From: Erpobdella octoculata
Lineage: Eukaryota > Annelida > Clitellata > Hirudinida > Erpobdellidae
Assembly: GCA_963978895.1 (NCBI GenBank)
Contig: OZ022238.1
Location: 42,341,155 to 42,405,154, forward strand
Direction: 5' to 3'
DNA length: 64,000 bases
Positions 37,616 to 49,985 of the stretch are shown piece after piece (positions within the stretch are counted from its first letter, which is position 1; each line of letters starts with the position of its first letter). Under the pieces are notes generated by a model. It saw only the letters and a list, made by a program, of their open reading frames with translations. It did not search any database and was not told where the DNA came from. A program made the translations under genes and the position numbers.

Positions 37616-38299
37616 GTTACCACTTAGATTGTCTTAGATATTTTCTACCGACGTCCCTTTGTCTTTTACTCATATTTTGGCTTGTGTTCTTCAAAACTAG
37701 AAACTATTATTGACAATGGCAACTATTAATGAAAAATTAACGGATAAAATTACAAAAATACTGTTAGATTTTAGTTCGGTTCGGAAAACCGCAATGTTTA
37801 TTTTTCACCAGAAATGAAAAGTGAATTCAATAAAACAGGGATGTGCCTCCATGTATATAGCATGTTATAAACAAATCAAAGCCGATTTTATGTGCATTGA
37901 TAGAAATTTATAAAAAAAAATTACTGCCATTTATAATGATATGCTATAAATTGCGGGGCCCCTACCAAGCGCGGGGCCCTATTTGGAGCAATCGGTCAAA
38001 TCGGCCTAAGACCGGCCCTGTCCATCAAGATATTTCTCACACAGCACAGAGAAAAATTATTTTCTTCTTTTCAGTTCACAAAAACGTGGTATTTTAAAAA
38101 GTTTTTTAATATTTTAACAAATAGGCTTTTCTCTGCTTTGTACTTTTTTCATTATTTATTTAATCATTGTTTTTTATATTAATTTAAAAGATTTCAATTC
38201 GTAAAATTATAGTTTCTACTTTGAGAATAAGAAAGTTGTTAGAAAATGTACGATTTCTTTGCATTGTAGACCTGGCATTGGTTAAAAAGTTTCAAATTG

Positions 38300-39960
38300 A
38301 CTTGCAAATCTGGGCCGTCAAGAGGGGGTTGGCGGGGGGCCCCCGTTGGTTTTAGGGCCCACCACAGCTGGGAATTGAACATAGGTCGGGATAGTAAGCC
38401 AGCTGCTTAGCATTTTTATGTACAATTATGTGGTCTCCATTTTGGTCGATGACATGCACTGTAATCGATACACTATTAAGAAATTTTGCATGTTGAGCAG
38501 AAGTAGGTATGTTTTCTGAAGGAAAAGACTTTTCTCGTTTTGCTAGACCGGGTTGGTAGTACGTCACTGGCGAACGCAACAATTTCAAAATGATTGCTAG
38601 GTACTGACCAATGACTTGACAACCCTGACACTCTGTATGGCAAATCAGCAACGTAGATACGGTCGAGTTTGTTTTTGCTTCCCGTAGGTTGAGAAAAAAT
38701 TGATGTTAAGCCTGTACGAGAAACAATTTCTATTTCTGATAGCATGTTAAGGTCATCAGCAAGAGCGATGTGCAGTGTGCCTGGTGTCACCTGCAAGCAG
38801 AGATGTTGCGAGTACTTATGGTCCGAGTACGAGTACCATGGTTGCGAGTACGAGTACCAGTACCATGGTTGCGAGTACGAGTACCAGTACCATGGTTGCG
38901 AGTACGAGTACCAGTACCATGGTTGCGAGTACGAGTACCAGTACCATGGTATCGAGTTATCAAGTACGAGTACGAGTACTGAGGTGTCGAGTACAAGTAC
39001 GAGTACGAGTACAAATAATTTTTAGCGAGTACTTTTCGAGTACTTTTTAAAGTCAACAAAATAATAGTTTATTCTACATCAAAAAACTATTACATTTCAT
39101 AAAAATTAGCGACGACAGTTTACAGTCCGACATCTTAGCCCTATGGGGTCTTAAAATTATTCCGCCATGGCTGAATACACGTTCGACTGGTGAACTTGAA
39201 GCTGGAATATTTAAGGCACGAAGTGTTGGGTGATACAGTTTGTCAAGGCCACTGGAATGATTCTGCCAAAACGTTAGGGCATCATCCACATCACCAGTGA
39301 TCCTCATCTCAAGATATCTAGTCAACTGTGCATCGACATCAAGGCAGGTGTCATCTAACGCCGATGAATATTTGTGAAACAACTTTGAGTTTTTGGCCCG
39401 TTGAGGTGAACCAGATGGCGGCACCAACGTAACAGCAGGTAGTCACCTGTAATGATACCAAATAGAGAATTAGTTGATTCAGCAACGAATTTAACCAGTT
39501 CTGAAAACATAGATATGTTATACTAGAGTTCGTCAAGTATAAACGAAATATTACGCCAAACAATTGTTTAGTAACTTTTTTTAGAGAAGGTGTCGCATAT
39601 GCGAGTACGAGTACGAGTACTTAGTGGAATAACGAGTACGAGTACTTAGTGGAATAACGAGTACGAGTACTTAGTGGAATAACGAGTACGAGTACTTAGT
39701 GGAATAACGAGTACGAGTACTTAGTGGAATAACGAGTACTGAGTGAAATAACGAGTTCGAGTACGAGTACCAAGGCTTCGAGTACGAGTACTTGAAAAAG
39801 GTACTCGAGTACGAGTACCAAGTACTACATCTCTGCCTGCAAGAGATTAAGGACCGCAAATTCAAGCAGTTTGGTCGTTCTGTAAAGAAACGTCGGAAGG
39901 TAGTAAAGCGCACATATGAAGGTGACCTCGTCATTGTGAGTTATTAACCTGACCCACAAG
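38300..39960 (-). mobile_element. LINE endonuclease-domain fragment, split by a hAT insertion
   Basis: On the minus strand, ALYYLPTFLYRTTKLLEF (39925-39855) leads to the hAT insertion. Beyond it (from 38797) the frame continues with GTLHIALADDLNMLSEIEIV and GLTSIFSQPTGSKNKLDRIY, then SNHFEIVAF. This is the end of an APE-type LINE endonuclease domain (ALYHPP...AGDLN.L...GL...P.RG.N.LDRIY...SDH..V). The canonical catalytic GDLN reads DDLN here and SDH reads SNH, so it is decayed. The tail (38357-38412) looks tRNA-like (GTTCAATTCCC, a box-B-like motif). Confidence 0.75.
38798..39835 (-). mobile_element. hAT element with GAGTAC repeat arrays, inserted into a LINE
   Basis: CAGAGATGTTGCGAGTAC at the left and GTACTACATCTCTG at the right are inverted termini; the octamer cctgcaag is duplicated on both sides (38790-38797 and 39836-39843). 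Subterminal arrays fill both ends: a 27-bp unit containing gagtaccagtaccatggttgc (38820-38960) and a 23-bp unit containing gagtacgagtacttagtgg (39600-39760). A minus-strand frame at 39427-39074 encodes the hAT C-terminal dimerisation part (NIPASSSPVERVFSHGGIIL, RPHRAKMSDCKLSSLIF). The rest of the transposase is missing. Confidence 0.92.
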
Positions 39961-40304
39961 ACTTCGAAGAGTGGATCACAACATGAATAGGACCAGGCTG
40001 AAATATATCAGCTTTGAAAGATTGTCCTACATATACCGTTGAAATGATTTTAAAGTTGTACACAATGCTTTTTAGAAATTTGTTGTTTTCTGAAATATCT
40101 GCTAGTTATTAAAAATGGTATTAATTAGATTGATCACAATTTAATTTCTATGGCTGTTTACTGTTTGGTTTCAAATTGATTTACATGTCCTGGGGCGCTC
40201 ATTTTAATTGCGAAAGAAGTTTTTCTTCAACGGCTCGTGGAATTGAACTGAAAATTGAACTAAATTAAGTCTTCAAGTGGAATAACAGTAGAAAAAGAGA
40301 CAAA

Positions 40305-43300
40305 ATGGGTAAACAGAGCGACAAACATGAAGTAAGTTATATCACTTCTGACTTATCGTTGTCGTAATGATAATGATAATGTCACAGCCCAATGGCCAAT
40401 GATAGTATAGTAGTATAGTAGTAGTTGTAGTTTTATTTTCAGACTATTTTAGTTTTAGTTTAGTTACTATCTACAATATCTAGAATGGCTTTGAGAGAAG
40501 AACTGAAACAAAAACAGTTTATTGTTTATTTTATATTAATTACACTTTACTTAAAATGGGGACTTTTACAATGGTTTATAGTATAGTTTTGTTTATTACT
40601 TTTTATCATAAAAATTTTATGAGACACTTTTGCACATAATGACCAGGAAGTTGTAAATATAAATTTAATATTAATATTTGAATAATATAATATAATGTAA
40701 TAATAATAATAATAATAATGAAACCGAGTAAGATTTAAGTGGCATTATGTTCAAGTGAACTTTAATACCACTGTATGAAGGGAAGGATTTTGTGAACAGA
40801 AAAGTCTTACACAAGAAAAACCCGCGAGCAGACGTACGTTCGTCGCGTAGTAAAACTCATCAAAGTAATTTATTTTGTATTTTCAATTGCAGCTGCCGAC
40901 CATTCAACAGTTTATAGTCATGAAACCCATCAGTAGAGGAGCTTTTGGGTGAGAAGTCCTACATAAATATAAATTTTATATTATGAGAATCGTTGCATTG
41001 TTTTGCAGAATAACTATGTATTTATAGCTCTTTAATTTTCATTGTTATTTAGCAAAGTTTATCTTGGTCACAAAAAGACAGATCCGTCTAAAATGTTGGC
41101 TATTAAAGTGGTAAAGAAGGCTGAAATTGTTAACAAGAATCTGGTAAACCAAGGTATATTTTAGAATATATTGCTTGGTAGTAAACTATCAATTGGTCTT
41201 AAAACTTTTAGCTAAACAAAAACAATATTTATTTTCAGTACTCAATGAAAGAGATGCACTTGCTGCTTCCAAGAGTCCATTTGTTGTAAAGTTGTTCTAC
41301 TCACTTCAAACGAAAAATTCTGTATTTTTGGTATGCAATGAAATTATAATTTTTTAATTTTATACAAAACATTGCATCTGCAATTACTAAAATGCTTATT
41401 TGATATGGTTCATAATCATCATCGCCATTCCCATATTCGGCCACAAATCTTGACTTGTCATTCTCCTTGAGTTTTGGAGCAAAGTTTTATGTTAATGACC
41501 TTCCTTTATTAACTTTTTATGAATTTTTTGGAAAAATGGAGAGTGTTCATACTCTTTTAATATAAACGCTAAACCTAGTTTAACTGCTGTGTGCCTCTTA
41601 TTATCAGAAAGCAAGTAAACGTAAAAAAACCAAAAATTTTTCTTTTGTATCGACTTGTTATTTGGGCTTCCCAAGCATTACATTTAGTTAGGCTAAAAAA
41701 TATATTATAAGCAAAAGTATTCCTACCATGCCACAAATTAGCATTCAAAAACTTGTATGGCAGTCACTAGTATCATACCGTCGATGAATTAAACAAATGA
41801 GGATAAAAAAAATCATTATTTTGCAGAGTTTCATCTGCCCTACCTCGTTTCTAATTTTACCACCTTGTCGATGTTTTCTTTTATGCTTCCATAAGAAAAT
41901 GTAGAATCTTTTTTACATACTAAAACATTTCTCATTCTTTAATAAACAGAATTATTTTGATAATTTACAAAAGATTTAAATATATTTCAAGGAATAGAAT
42001 TTGTTATAGTCTTACCATTGGGTTATTTGGCACTTTTCACTATTTTAAGCCAGTAGAATAGTGAAACTTATCTATGCAAGATGTGTACAATTTTCTTCTG
42101 TGTTTACTCATCATTTCAATTTCACTTTAATTGCAGGGTTTTTAAATGTAATGGAAATTTATTTAGCATTTCCTTACAGTGAAAGCTTTTTTCCATTTAT
42201 TTTTTATTGATTTATTTTGTTTTATATTATTTTTATAGTGCTCATTAGGAAGTCCCATAAGCGAAAAATATTTCTCTTTGAACTGCTTCATTTGAATAAT
42301 TTGTGTTTCGAATTTTTTTCTTGTATGTGTTTACTTTTGTTCAATAATAATTTAAAAAAGCAATTATACAACTACTTTATCTTAATCTTCATTTAAAATT
42401 ATAATACTAGGTGATGGAGTATATGATCGGAGGTGACATAAAATCTCTTCTCGCCATTATCGGCTACATGGATGAAGATCTTGCCCTCTTCTACACGGCC
42501 GAAGTTGCAGCTGCTCTCGATTATCTCCATGCTCATTCCATCATTCATCGGTCAATTTTTATTACAATTAATTTTTAAATTTAAATTATTTTTTTTCTTA
42601 TCATAAATTAAACAATTTTCAGCTGAGCGAAGGACTAGTAATATAATGTATTATAATTCTCAATACCATTTGTTATGATTATTTGATATATATAAAACAG
42701 CAGCGCACAAATGTTTGAGCTTGTAATCCCGTAATTCTTCATTATTACACATTTTTTTAAAACCTTTAAAAGACAATGACAAGTTTAGAAACTTTTTTCT
42801 AGCATTGACCAATCTCTATTGATTTTTAATTGAATTTAAATAATTTCAGAGATATAAAACCTGATAACATGTTGATTTCGAGCGAGGGTCATCTGAAACT
42901 AACTGATTTCGGTCTTTCGAGACTCACCCAAAGTGAGTAATTTACACATCAATATGTTTCAGCTATATGAAGAATGTGATAATAATAAGCATCTGCGTCC
43001 CGATATCGTTATCTCGAATTCAATCGAGATTTCAAAACGATACGGGAGATCCCGTATCGCCATTGAAACGATACAGCCCGCGGAAGAAGTCTCGTATCTA
43101 TATAATTAGCGATACTAAGAATTTCATTCCCGATAAAAATCCCAAAAAAATATCGGGATTTTTTAAAAATATTTTCCAATAAATAACGAAAGTCATACAT
43201 ATTTAATTAACGATTCTCACAACTGTGAATATTTGCAATTGATTCATCAACATTGATTAATTAATCTACCTATTGACAGAAGTTTATAACTATTATCATC

Positions 43301-46300
43301 CCCACTTTAAATTCGGTTTTCCAGACAGCCTGTAGCCCCATTATTTACTATTTTTAGTCTGGGAACCGGCAGCAAAAAAGCCACGCTCCTATTAGGCTGC
43401 TAGTCGAGCTCTGCATACTACTGATACTACAAGCCCTACAAGGCAATCGTACTCGCTGACATCGATGACTATTATTATTAATGAGAATAATGAGTAATGT
43501 AATAGTAATGATCATTCTATGTTTATGTTTTGGTTTAGTCTGTTTGATAAACTTATTTTTTCAAATTTGTTACATAGAATTGGAATGATTATTTTAGTGT
43601 TTCGATATCCGTAATTGACCGTAATAGTAGCTCATCTAAGATATATCTTTATAATCTCGATGATATTCTTGGTTGTGTGTGAGTATGTGTGTGCCACCTG
43701 TAGTGTGCACGACAGTGCCGTAGCCCGTATCGTCTGCAGCTGGAATTCGAAACTTTCTCAGCTTCTTTCTTGCTATTGCTAACCGCATTCGCCATCGCCT
43801 ATAAATAAACACGCTGGGTTTTTTCACTTTTTTAATTCTTGCATAGAGGCACTTTCTCATGTTTGTCATCATTATCATGCCGCGTCACTAAATAAAGTAA
43901 ATAAATACTTTCTATCGGCGGTAGCGTTTTATTTAGAGTCTAAATTTAGACAAATAGATGTACCGAAACTAAACAAATGAAACTTATTTCAAGTTGTAAA
44001 AAAAATTAAATTTGGTAAATTTTTATAAATTTTGAAATTTTTTAATATTTATATATTTTTTTCAATGAATTTCTTTAATGTAGTTATTAATATTGTCTGT
44101 CGCGTATAGTTCATCATTCTATGTTATCTCTAGGCAAAATTTCCGCTTCAGTCGAGATCCCGAAATCGTATCGTATCGTTATTGGTCGAAGCGTCTCGTA
44201 TCGTATCGTTTAATTCGAGGCAAATTTCAGAAATCGTATCGTATCGTTCCAAAAAAAATAACGGGACGCAGAAGCTTAGATCATAATATTATAATTGACT
44301 AAATGATATTGTTTGTTTTTCTTTTTAATGGAAATTTATTATCAAAACAAAAGTGTTTTAATGCATAGATATTTATAAGATGCTCATTTCATAATAACTC
44401 ATGTTATGTCAAGTGATCAAATTTTATTTAATTTTTTTTTTATAGAAGTTCTGTTGACTGATATCTTGAATACTCCAAGTACAAAGTTGAACAATGAATA
44501 TCTAAGGACGCCAGGTCAGGTGTTGTCTCTGACATCTCAATTGGCATTTGTGAGATTTCCACCTTCCTTATAATTATTTCATCAAGATATTTTGATATCA
44601 TTATCTTGAGCAAGAAACTAATTCGCATGTGCTCACGTCAACTCAGCGTTTCATCCTTTAGCTGTCGATAAATGAGTACCGACTTCGGTTGGGGGTTAAA
44701 ATCCTTTGTGCGCTTGTTGAGCTAGCGAGTAGTATGCGGGGCTGCCAGTGGTGCCGTGTTTACACCGCATATGCCACAGGTCTGTTCTGTAAATAGCACT
44801 CAAAAATAAATGTGCTTTTACTTTAACCACTGGTGCCATTAGAACTATAATTTTATATATCTTACTATATTATTTTATGATGTCTGAATAAATAAATAAA
44901 TTATTATTATTATTATTATTTGTATGCTATAAGAGCCTTCCACACAGTACTGAATAAATAAATAAATTATTATTATTATTATTTGTATGCTATAAGGGTG
45001 TTCCACACAGTACCTCTGTCACCTCTCCTGTCAACAGTTCTTTTATGAGTCCCGAACCTCCTACGATGAACCAGACTCGCAACACGAAGAAGCGAAACTT
45101 TGAACAAATCCAGACGAAACAGAAACAGTTGCCTTTCCTCAGAATGGGTTCGCAGACGACCGGTCCCGTTCCCGGACGACCCTCTGATGATGAAAATAAT
45201 CAATTCGACAACTCTCTGAACTACGACCAGACCGTTCTCGATTCTTCCATCCAGTAATTTCAATTTAACATCTTATATTTAAATGTATATATAATATATT
45301 AATTATATTTAAATCTTGTTATTTAATTTTAATTTAATGTAGAGAAAATTCCTCTTTGGTTTCAGTTTTTGTTTTAAATTATGTTTTAACTTAAATTAAA
45401 TATTTAATAAGAAGTTATTCATAGAAAATTTACAAGTTTCCTAAATTTTTCAGAGAGCTAAGAGGTACTGGATTAACACAAGTTGTGAACAAGTTTGTTG
45501 TCAATGATTCTGTCGAACAGCCAGTGAAAAGAGTTTGCTTGGCACCAGAAAGTGAAGCATTTGGGTCACCGATACCCCAAGTCAATCCTATGAAAGGTTT
45601 GCTATCTTCGAAAATCAATTTTATTCTAGTTTTTGTATTTTATATACTTCTATCTTTGAAAATTTCTAAGGATAATATTTGTATGTAGTCTTATTTATTA
45701 TTGAAATTTTCTGGATGTGCACTTGAAGGTTGGCATTTTATTATAAATATGGTAATTAATGTCTTCTTTATATGCAAGCATATTATTCTTCCAAATAAAC
45801 ATTTTTAGATCATATTTAATTTAATGTAATAAGATTAAATCATTTTTATAATCTGATTCCACTTTATAATTTGTTTCCATCTCAAGGTCACATGAACGTC
45901 TCGACGGGTTCTGTGACCGGAAATGATTCGACACCAGAACTGCTTGGCGACAGTGTCGTAACGTTGAAAGATCTCCATAGCGATCCCTCTGATGGGAGTC
46001 TTGATTGTAGACAGCTCTGTTCGACCATGGAAAGTAAAGATCCGAATAAAGAGGAAAAGTCGTACGGCGCATCGCGAGATCCTCCCGGTCACAGGCCTAC
46101 TGTTGCATTCATGAGCCTTCCCGATGTGTCACACTCTATGCATTTCAGCGGCAACAAAAATTCAGTCACACCTGAAACTAAAATGTCTACAAAATTTATG
46201 GTCGGTAGTCGTGCGTTTGATGTTTTTGAATCGACTCAAATAGAATGAAATGAATGTATAATAAGCTTCATATGATATTACATTATCTTCTTGTTCCTGA

Positions 46301-47652
46301 TATTTATTTATAATTTTTTCACATGAAAGACTCCGGGAATTCCCAGTCACACTCCGTACAGAACGCCGAAAACTGGACGAAAGTTTCAAAAGGTTGAATG
46401 TGAGGACAAAAGGATATTGGGGACACCTGATTACCTTTCCCCTGAATTGCTTCTCCAACAACCCCATGGTGAGTGTCCATTCAGGTGTTCTAATGGGTGT
46501 TATTGTGCAATTATATCTTAAATTTATGATTGGCTTGTGTTCATTTCAGGTCCGGAAGTAGACTGGTGGGCACTAGGTGTGTGTTTGTTTGAGTTTTTGA
46601 ATGGGGCTCCTCCTTTCACGGATGCTACCACGGATGCCATCTTCAATCACATCGTAAACAGAGGTTTGAAATTGAATGCACTTTTGAAAGTTGAAATTTG
46701 GTACATACCATTATAAATATTATATTTTAAAACAAATTTGTTTGTTTTAATAATATACATTCAAAATTAATGATCATGGTTCAATGATATGTTTCAGAAA
46801 TTGCTTGGCCTGAAGTGCAAGATGAAAAGAGTAGGGAAGTAATAGAAGCGCTTTTGTGCCTTGAACCATCCAAACGACCCAAGCTGAAAGGTATGCATGG
46901 TGTTGATCTTTTAAATTATTTTGAGAAAGACTTAACTTAAGTATATAACTTATACGGGAAGTAGGGCAGATCAAATAACCTAACCTTTGATAAGTATAAC
47001 AAAGATATTATTACAAAACACTACTTTAACAATTTTGGACTTGCTTTTGATTCATCATCATAACTTATTTTCCGTGCTAAGCTAAAATGACATATTTCTG
47101 TCATATTTAGTTTTAAATTATTACTGGTCACTTAAATCTGTTTTGGAGCAACGTTTTACTGCAAACTTCTCTTTGTTTATCTTTTATAAATGGAGGGGGG
47201 AAGTGGACCATAGCCTTATTCTAGTAACCAAAAATAATAATTATATAATGAGACGAAACTATATTTCAAATTGTCTCAAATTGAATTCAACTGCTGTTTA
47301 ATGAATTAAACTTTTCTAATTTTTAAGAGCTGAAACAATTCAAGTTTTTCGAGAGCATCGACTGGGCCAACATCGACAAACTCAAGCCACCGTTCATTCC
47401 CGTCACATCGGATGACACGGACACCAGCTATTTCAATCGTCTGTTTTTTTTATTGAATTTATCGGTTTATTAAATTGAGATTTCATATATTAGTAAATAG
47501 GACGCTGTACATTTCTTGATTACTTTACGATAAGTCGAGTTTTTAAAAAGCAAATAATTTTTGTGTTCGTTCTCATTTTTACAGCAAGAAATGAAATGCA
47601 AAATATTGAACTGTCAGCATTCGACATCAGGACTGAAGAAGACGAGAAATAA
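40305..47652 (+). CDS. MASTL: MASTL / Greatwall mitotic kinase
   Basis: Greatwall phosphorylates ENSA/ARPP19, which then inhibit PP2A-B55 and hold cells in mitosis. Exons: 40305-40331, 40893-40948, 41053-41153, 41239-41330, 42411-42550, 42850-42932, 44446-44549, 45011-45252, 45454-45596, 45887-46200, 46330-46468, 46550-46673, 46798-46890, 47328-47438, 47585-47652 (TAA). The N-lobe has ISRGAFGKVYLG and [17 protein letters not shown] and LTDFGLSRL follow. DILNTPSTK and [11 protein letters not shown] are Greatwall signatures. A long middle insert (about 44446-46400, with [10 protein letters not shown]) separates these from the activation segment [34 protein letters not shown] and C-tail DDTDTSYFN...[12 protein letters not shown]. 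This split kinase is diagnostic. The join from exon 7 to 8 is off by one phase, so a small exon or boundary is missed there. Confidence 0.93.
42987..44277. mobile_element. 1.3-kb non-autonomous element in a MASTL intron
   Basis: AAGCATCTGCGTCCCG at the left matches CGGGACGCAGAAGCTT at the right as inverted repeats. Both subterminal regions hold many 'tcgtatcgta' or 'cgatacgg' motifs, similar in style to the hAT elements at 28357 and 38798. I see no clean target duplication and no transposase domain. It lies between MASTL exons 6 and 7. Confidence 0.7.
44636..44835 (+). repeat. Possible tRNA-derived SINE in a MASTL intron
   Basis: GTCGATAAATGAGTACCG, ggttaaaatcc (box-B-like) and gagctagcgagtagtatg, followed by an AATAAA-containing tail and TTATTA microsatellite, resemble the organisation of invertebrate SINEs. 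No second copy is in the window, so this is weak. Confidence 0.35.
44887..45012 (+). repeat. Tandem duplication spanning a MASTL 3' splice site
   Basis: The sequence aataaataaattattatta, then atttgtatgctataagrg and tccacacagtac, occurs twice in tandem (about 44887-44951 and 44952-45013). The second copy ends in the acceptor used for exon 8; the first contains an identical CCACACAG|TAC decoy whose use would add stop codons. Confidence 0.85.
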
Positions 47653-48480
47653 CTCCGCCCACTATTTTTGTAACTTCGTCCAATATTTTTTTTAAATACT
47701 AATTATTATAACCTGCATAGAGACACATAAATTTGACTTGTTTTTATTGAGGAATGGCGATGCTTGTTAACTTGATGGTGTTCAATTTGAATTTGTCTTT
47801 TTTTTATAGTGAAATGTTGTTTTATATTTGTTTTAACATTCACGAGCATTAAGAGAGGATTTAGATTGTTTTAAGTTTCCACTTTTATAGATTTTATAAA
47901 GAAAGACTTTTGCTTCATGTTTTATTAGTGAATAAACAATAATGCACATATTCTTTTGATTTCCAGTTAACAAATAATCATAATTAATATTGTGTTAAAA
48001 TAATGCCATTTCTTCTGTTCGTTAGCGTTGTGGGAGACACCTTATGTACTAAATGTCGTATATCATTAATCATTAATGTATTATTTTACTCTCTATAAGC
48101 ATAGGTGTAGACACCACGGGAGCTTATGGGAGCTCAAGATCCCTTCCCTTTACCTCTTCATAGATGGTTTTTTTTAATTTGTCTAAATTAGATAAATTTT
48201 TTCAACCCCCCCTAGGAGATGACGGCACTTTGTGTAAATACTATGTGCCATCTTGTTGATATGTAGTTAGTAGTTAATAGTTATGATGCTAGGCTGTCCA
48301 CGTGAACATGGAAAAGAGAGATGTTGAAGAAGTCTATCAGGGTACTCAGTTAAAATGTTCCCGGTTAAAATGTCACTGATCAAAATGATGTTTTAATCAA
48401 AAACGTTTTTGAAAAACTAATAAAAGATATTAGAAAATTAATTACTTTTACAAAGCAAAAAATTCGGCAAAATATGCTCA
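47653..48480. other. MASTL 3' flank
   Basis: This is AT-rich and without genes. AATAAA-like signals occur at 47931-47936 (gaataaaca). A small C-rich patch (48197-48225) resembles transposon ends seen elsewhere. Confidence 0.45.
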
Positions 48481-48508
48481 GAATTTCACGACCTGCGCAT
48501 ACTGTACC

Positions 48509-48718
48509 TAATAATCGCTCTCAGTTTGACAGTCAGCACTGAAAGGGGCTCTTCAAAATTGGCTCTACTTAAAACCAAGCTGCGCTCAACAATGACAGAA
48601 AAGTGCTTAGAAGCACTGATGCTCACTGTTGTTGAAAGAGACCTCCTGCTGCAACTTTCAACGGATGATCTAGTTGCAACATTGGCTGCTGGTGGTGACC
48701 GCAAGATGAACCTCGGTT
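48509..48718 (+). pseudogene. hAT transposase dimerisation-domain remnant
   Basis: A plus-strand frame reads VSTERGSSKLALLKTKLRST followed by MTEKCLEALMLTVVE, the C-terminal hAT motif (V.S.ERSFS.L+LIK..LRS.M...L..L). It is only about 65 residues, and no TIR pair was found around it. It is a different family from the 35078-37615 transposase. Confidence 0.75.
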
Positions 48719-49232
48719 GAAGAAGAACACTTTGAAAGCTGTTTTGCTAAGTACAGTTAACGTTAGTCACAAATTTTAAAGCTGCTCTTGAAAGTTTCTG
48801 CTTTTTTAATTTTTTTAATAATAAATTTTTCTTTTAAACTTGCTTGATCTGTATTTATCTGTATGTGTAAATAAACACATTTTTTAAGAATAAATAAATG
48901 GAGTTTTTTTTATATTTTAACATACTGCATGGCATTTGTTATATGCTTCAGTACATTTGTTTTCTCACGGTGAGCTCCGATTACTCATGAATCCCGGGTA
49001 CACAACTGTCCATAAAGAATAGAAAGAAGAATGCTAAAATGACCAAGTTGATTTCAGAATGGCTTGAAAACAATAATGTACAAAATAATACTATACAGAA
49101 AAAAACTTGAATATTGACTTGTTTTTAACAATTTCTATTTAATTCCGTTTAATGGCATATCCTGTACAAGAAAAAGCAATTGATAATTTTTTAGTTTATT
49201 GAAATACTTTATAGATGTATGTCAAGTAAAAA

Positions 49233-49530
49233 GGATCGGGTTCAGCTAGTATTGGTCGGGCTACCAGACAACGCCTATTCACAGGTGCGATCCCACTACT
49301 GCCCCACACGGGGACTTTTGCCTGCTGTGTTTCCACCCTCGGCCGGTTCATCCCTCCTTAGACAACCTGGTAACCCAAGGTTCACCTCGAGCCACCATAT
49401 TGATGCCGGGCTTAGTGCGGACACCTGATCGACATAGCACGACGAACGGCAGAACCCCCGACATCAAACCGTCCTCCGAACCAGGCCTCCAATAGCTGGA
49501 TTACAGGAGTGCGCTACAACTCCCAGCCGA
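49233..49530 (-). ncRNA. SRP RNA (7SL), copy B
   Basis: 298 nt, same length and nearly the same sequence as copy A, ending in GATCC and TTTTT. Compared with copy A it has a handful of substitutions (for example near 49438 and 49452). The upstream block (49531-49578) is preserved. A plus-strand 69-codon frame through it is an artefact. It could be functional or a duplicated pseudogene. Confidence 0.9.
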
Positions 49531-49896
49531 TCGAGTTGCTTTAAAACTTTGAGTGCTTTGATTTAGTGTACACTTTGTTAGTAATTAATTAAATTGGTAG
49601 CAAATTTGTATATTTCTTATTTATTTTTACTAAATAAATTCATTCAAACGAATTCCAAAACTTTTAAGTTGGAAATATTGTCGCTCTAACATTAATCAAG
49701 CGGAACCCCTAGCGAGTTTTTCGTAACAATAGTTCGGTTGAGTTCAATTTCAGACCCGCCAGTTGAGACCGAAATATATGGCTGAGCCAGAAAATAACTC
49801 ACTAATCGAACGTTTAATAAATTACAATTTACTACCAGTTTTACCTATTTTCCAGAGTTTACACGGCATCAGATAACTGAAAGTCAGTGATTCGTA

Positions 49897-49985
49897 CGGC
49901 TGGGAGTTGTGGTGCACTCTTGTAACCCAGCTATTGGAGGCCTGCACTCCGTGATCAGTAGACGAACCTACGGCAATTTTTTTTT
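49897..49985 (+). ncRNA. Short SRP-Alu-like RNA candidate, copy B
   Basis: It corresponds to 6881-6968: GGCTGGGAGTTGTGGTGCAC, CCCAGCTATTGGAGGCC, CACTCCGTGATCAGTAG, acgaac, then CTACGGC and nine T. Here the Alu start has GGCTGGG, matching the full SRP RNAs better than copy A, and the T-run is longer. The hairpin has one changed base (CTACGG against CAGTAG). Sixteen extra bases lie just upstream of it relative to copy A. Confidence 0.48.

Larger units (their letters stand above)
33821..38020 (-). mobile_element. Near-intact 4.2-kb hAT transposon with perfect target duplication
   Basis: CAGGGCCGGCCTTA at the left is matched by TAAGACCGGCCCTG at the right. TCCATCAA is duplicated exactly at 33813-33820 and 38021-38028. 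Both subterminal regions carry GCGGGGCCC motifs. The element encodes a transposase on its minus strand (37615-35078) and has a 1.04-kb foreign element nested in its 3' non-coding part (33948-34983). Without that insertion it would be about 3.2 kb, the usual size for autonomous hAT elements. Confidence 0.95.

Noticed and set aside
38355..38412. tRNA gene on the minus strand
   Set aside because: A box-B-like GTTCAATTCCC and an anticodon-arm-like segment exist, but the acceptor stem does not pair and box A is poor; at most a decayed tRNA-like or SINE remnant.
38820..38960. CRISPR-like array
   Set aside because: The units are contiguous tandem repeats without unique spacers, and the sequence is eukaryotic.
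38744..39059. Overlapping ORFs with YEY or TST repeats
   Set aside because: They are the GAGTAC array of a hAT element read in different frames.
43636..43878. 80-codon basic ORF in a MASTL intron
   Set aside because: It lies inside the non-autonomous 42987-44277 element and shows no transposase motif.
49219..49428. Protein-coding ORF over SRP RNA copy B
   Set aside because: It runs antisense through a full-length SRP RNA match; the same chance frame is not conserved in copies A and C.
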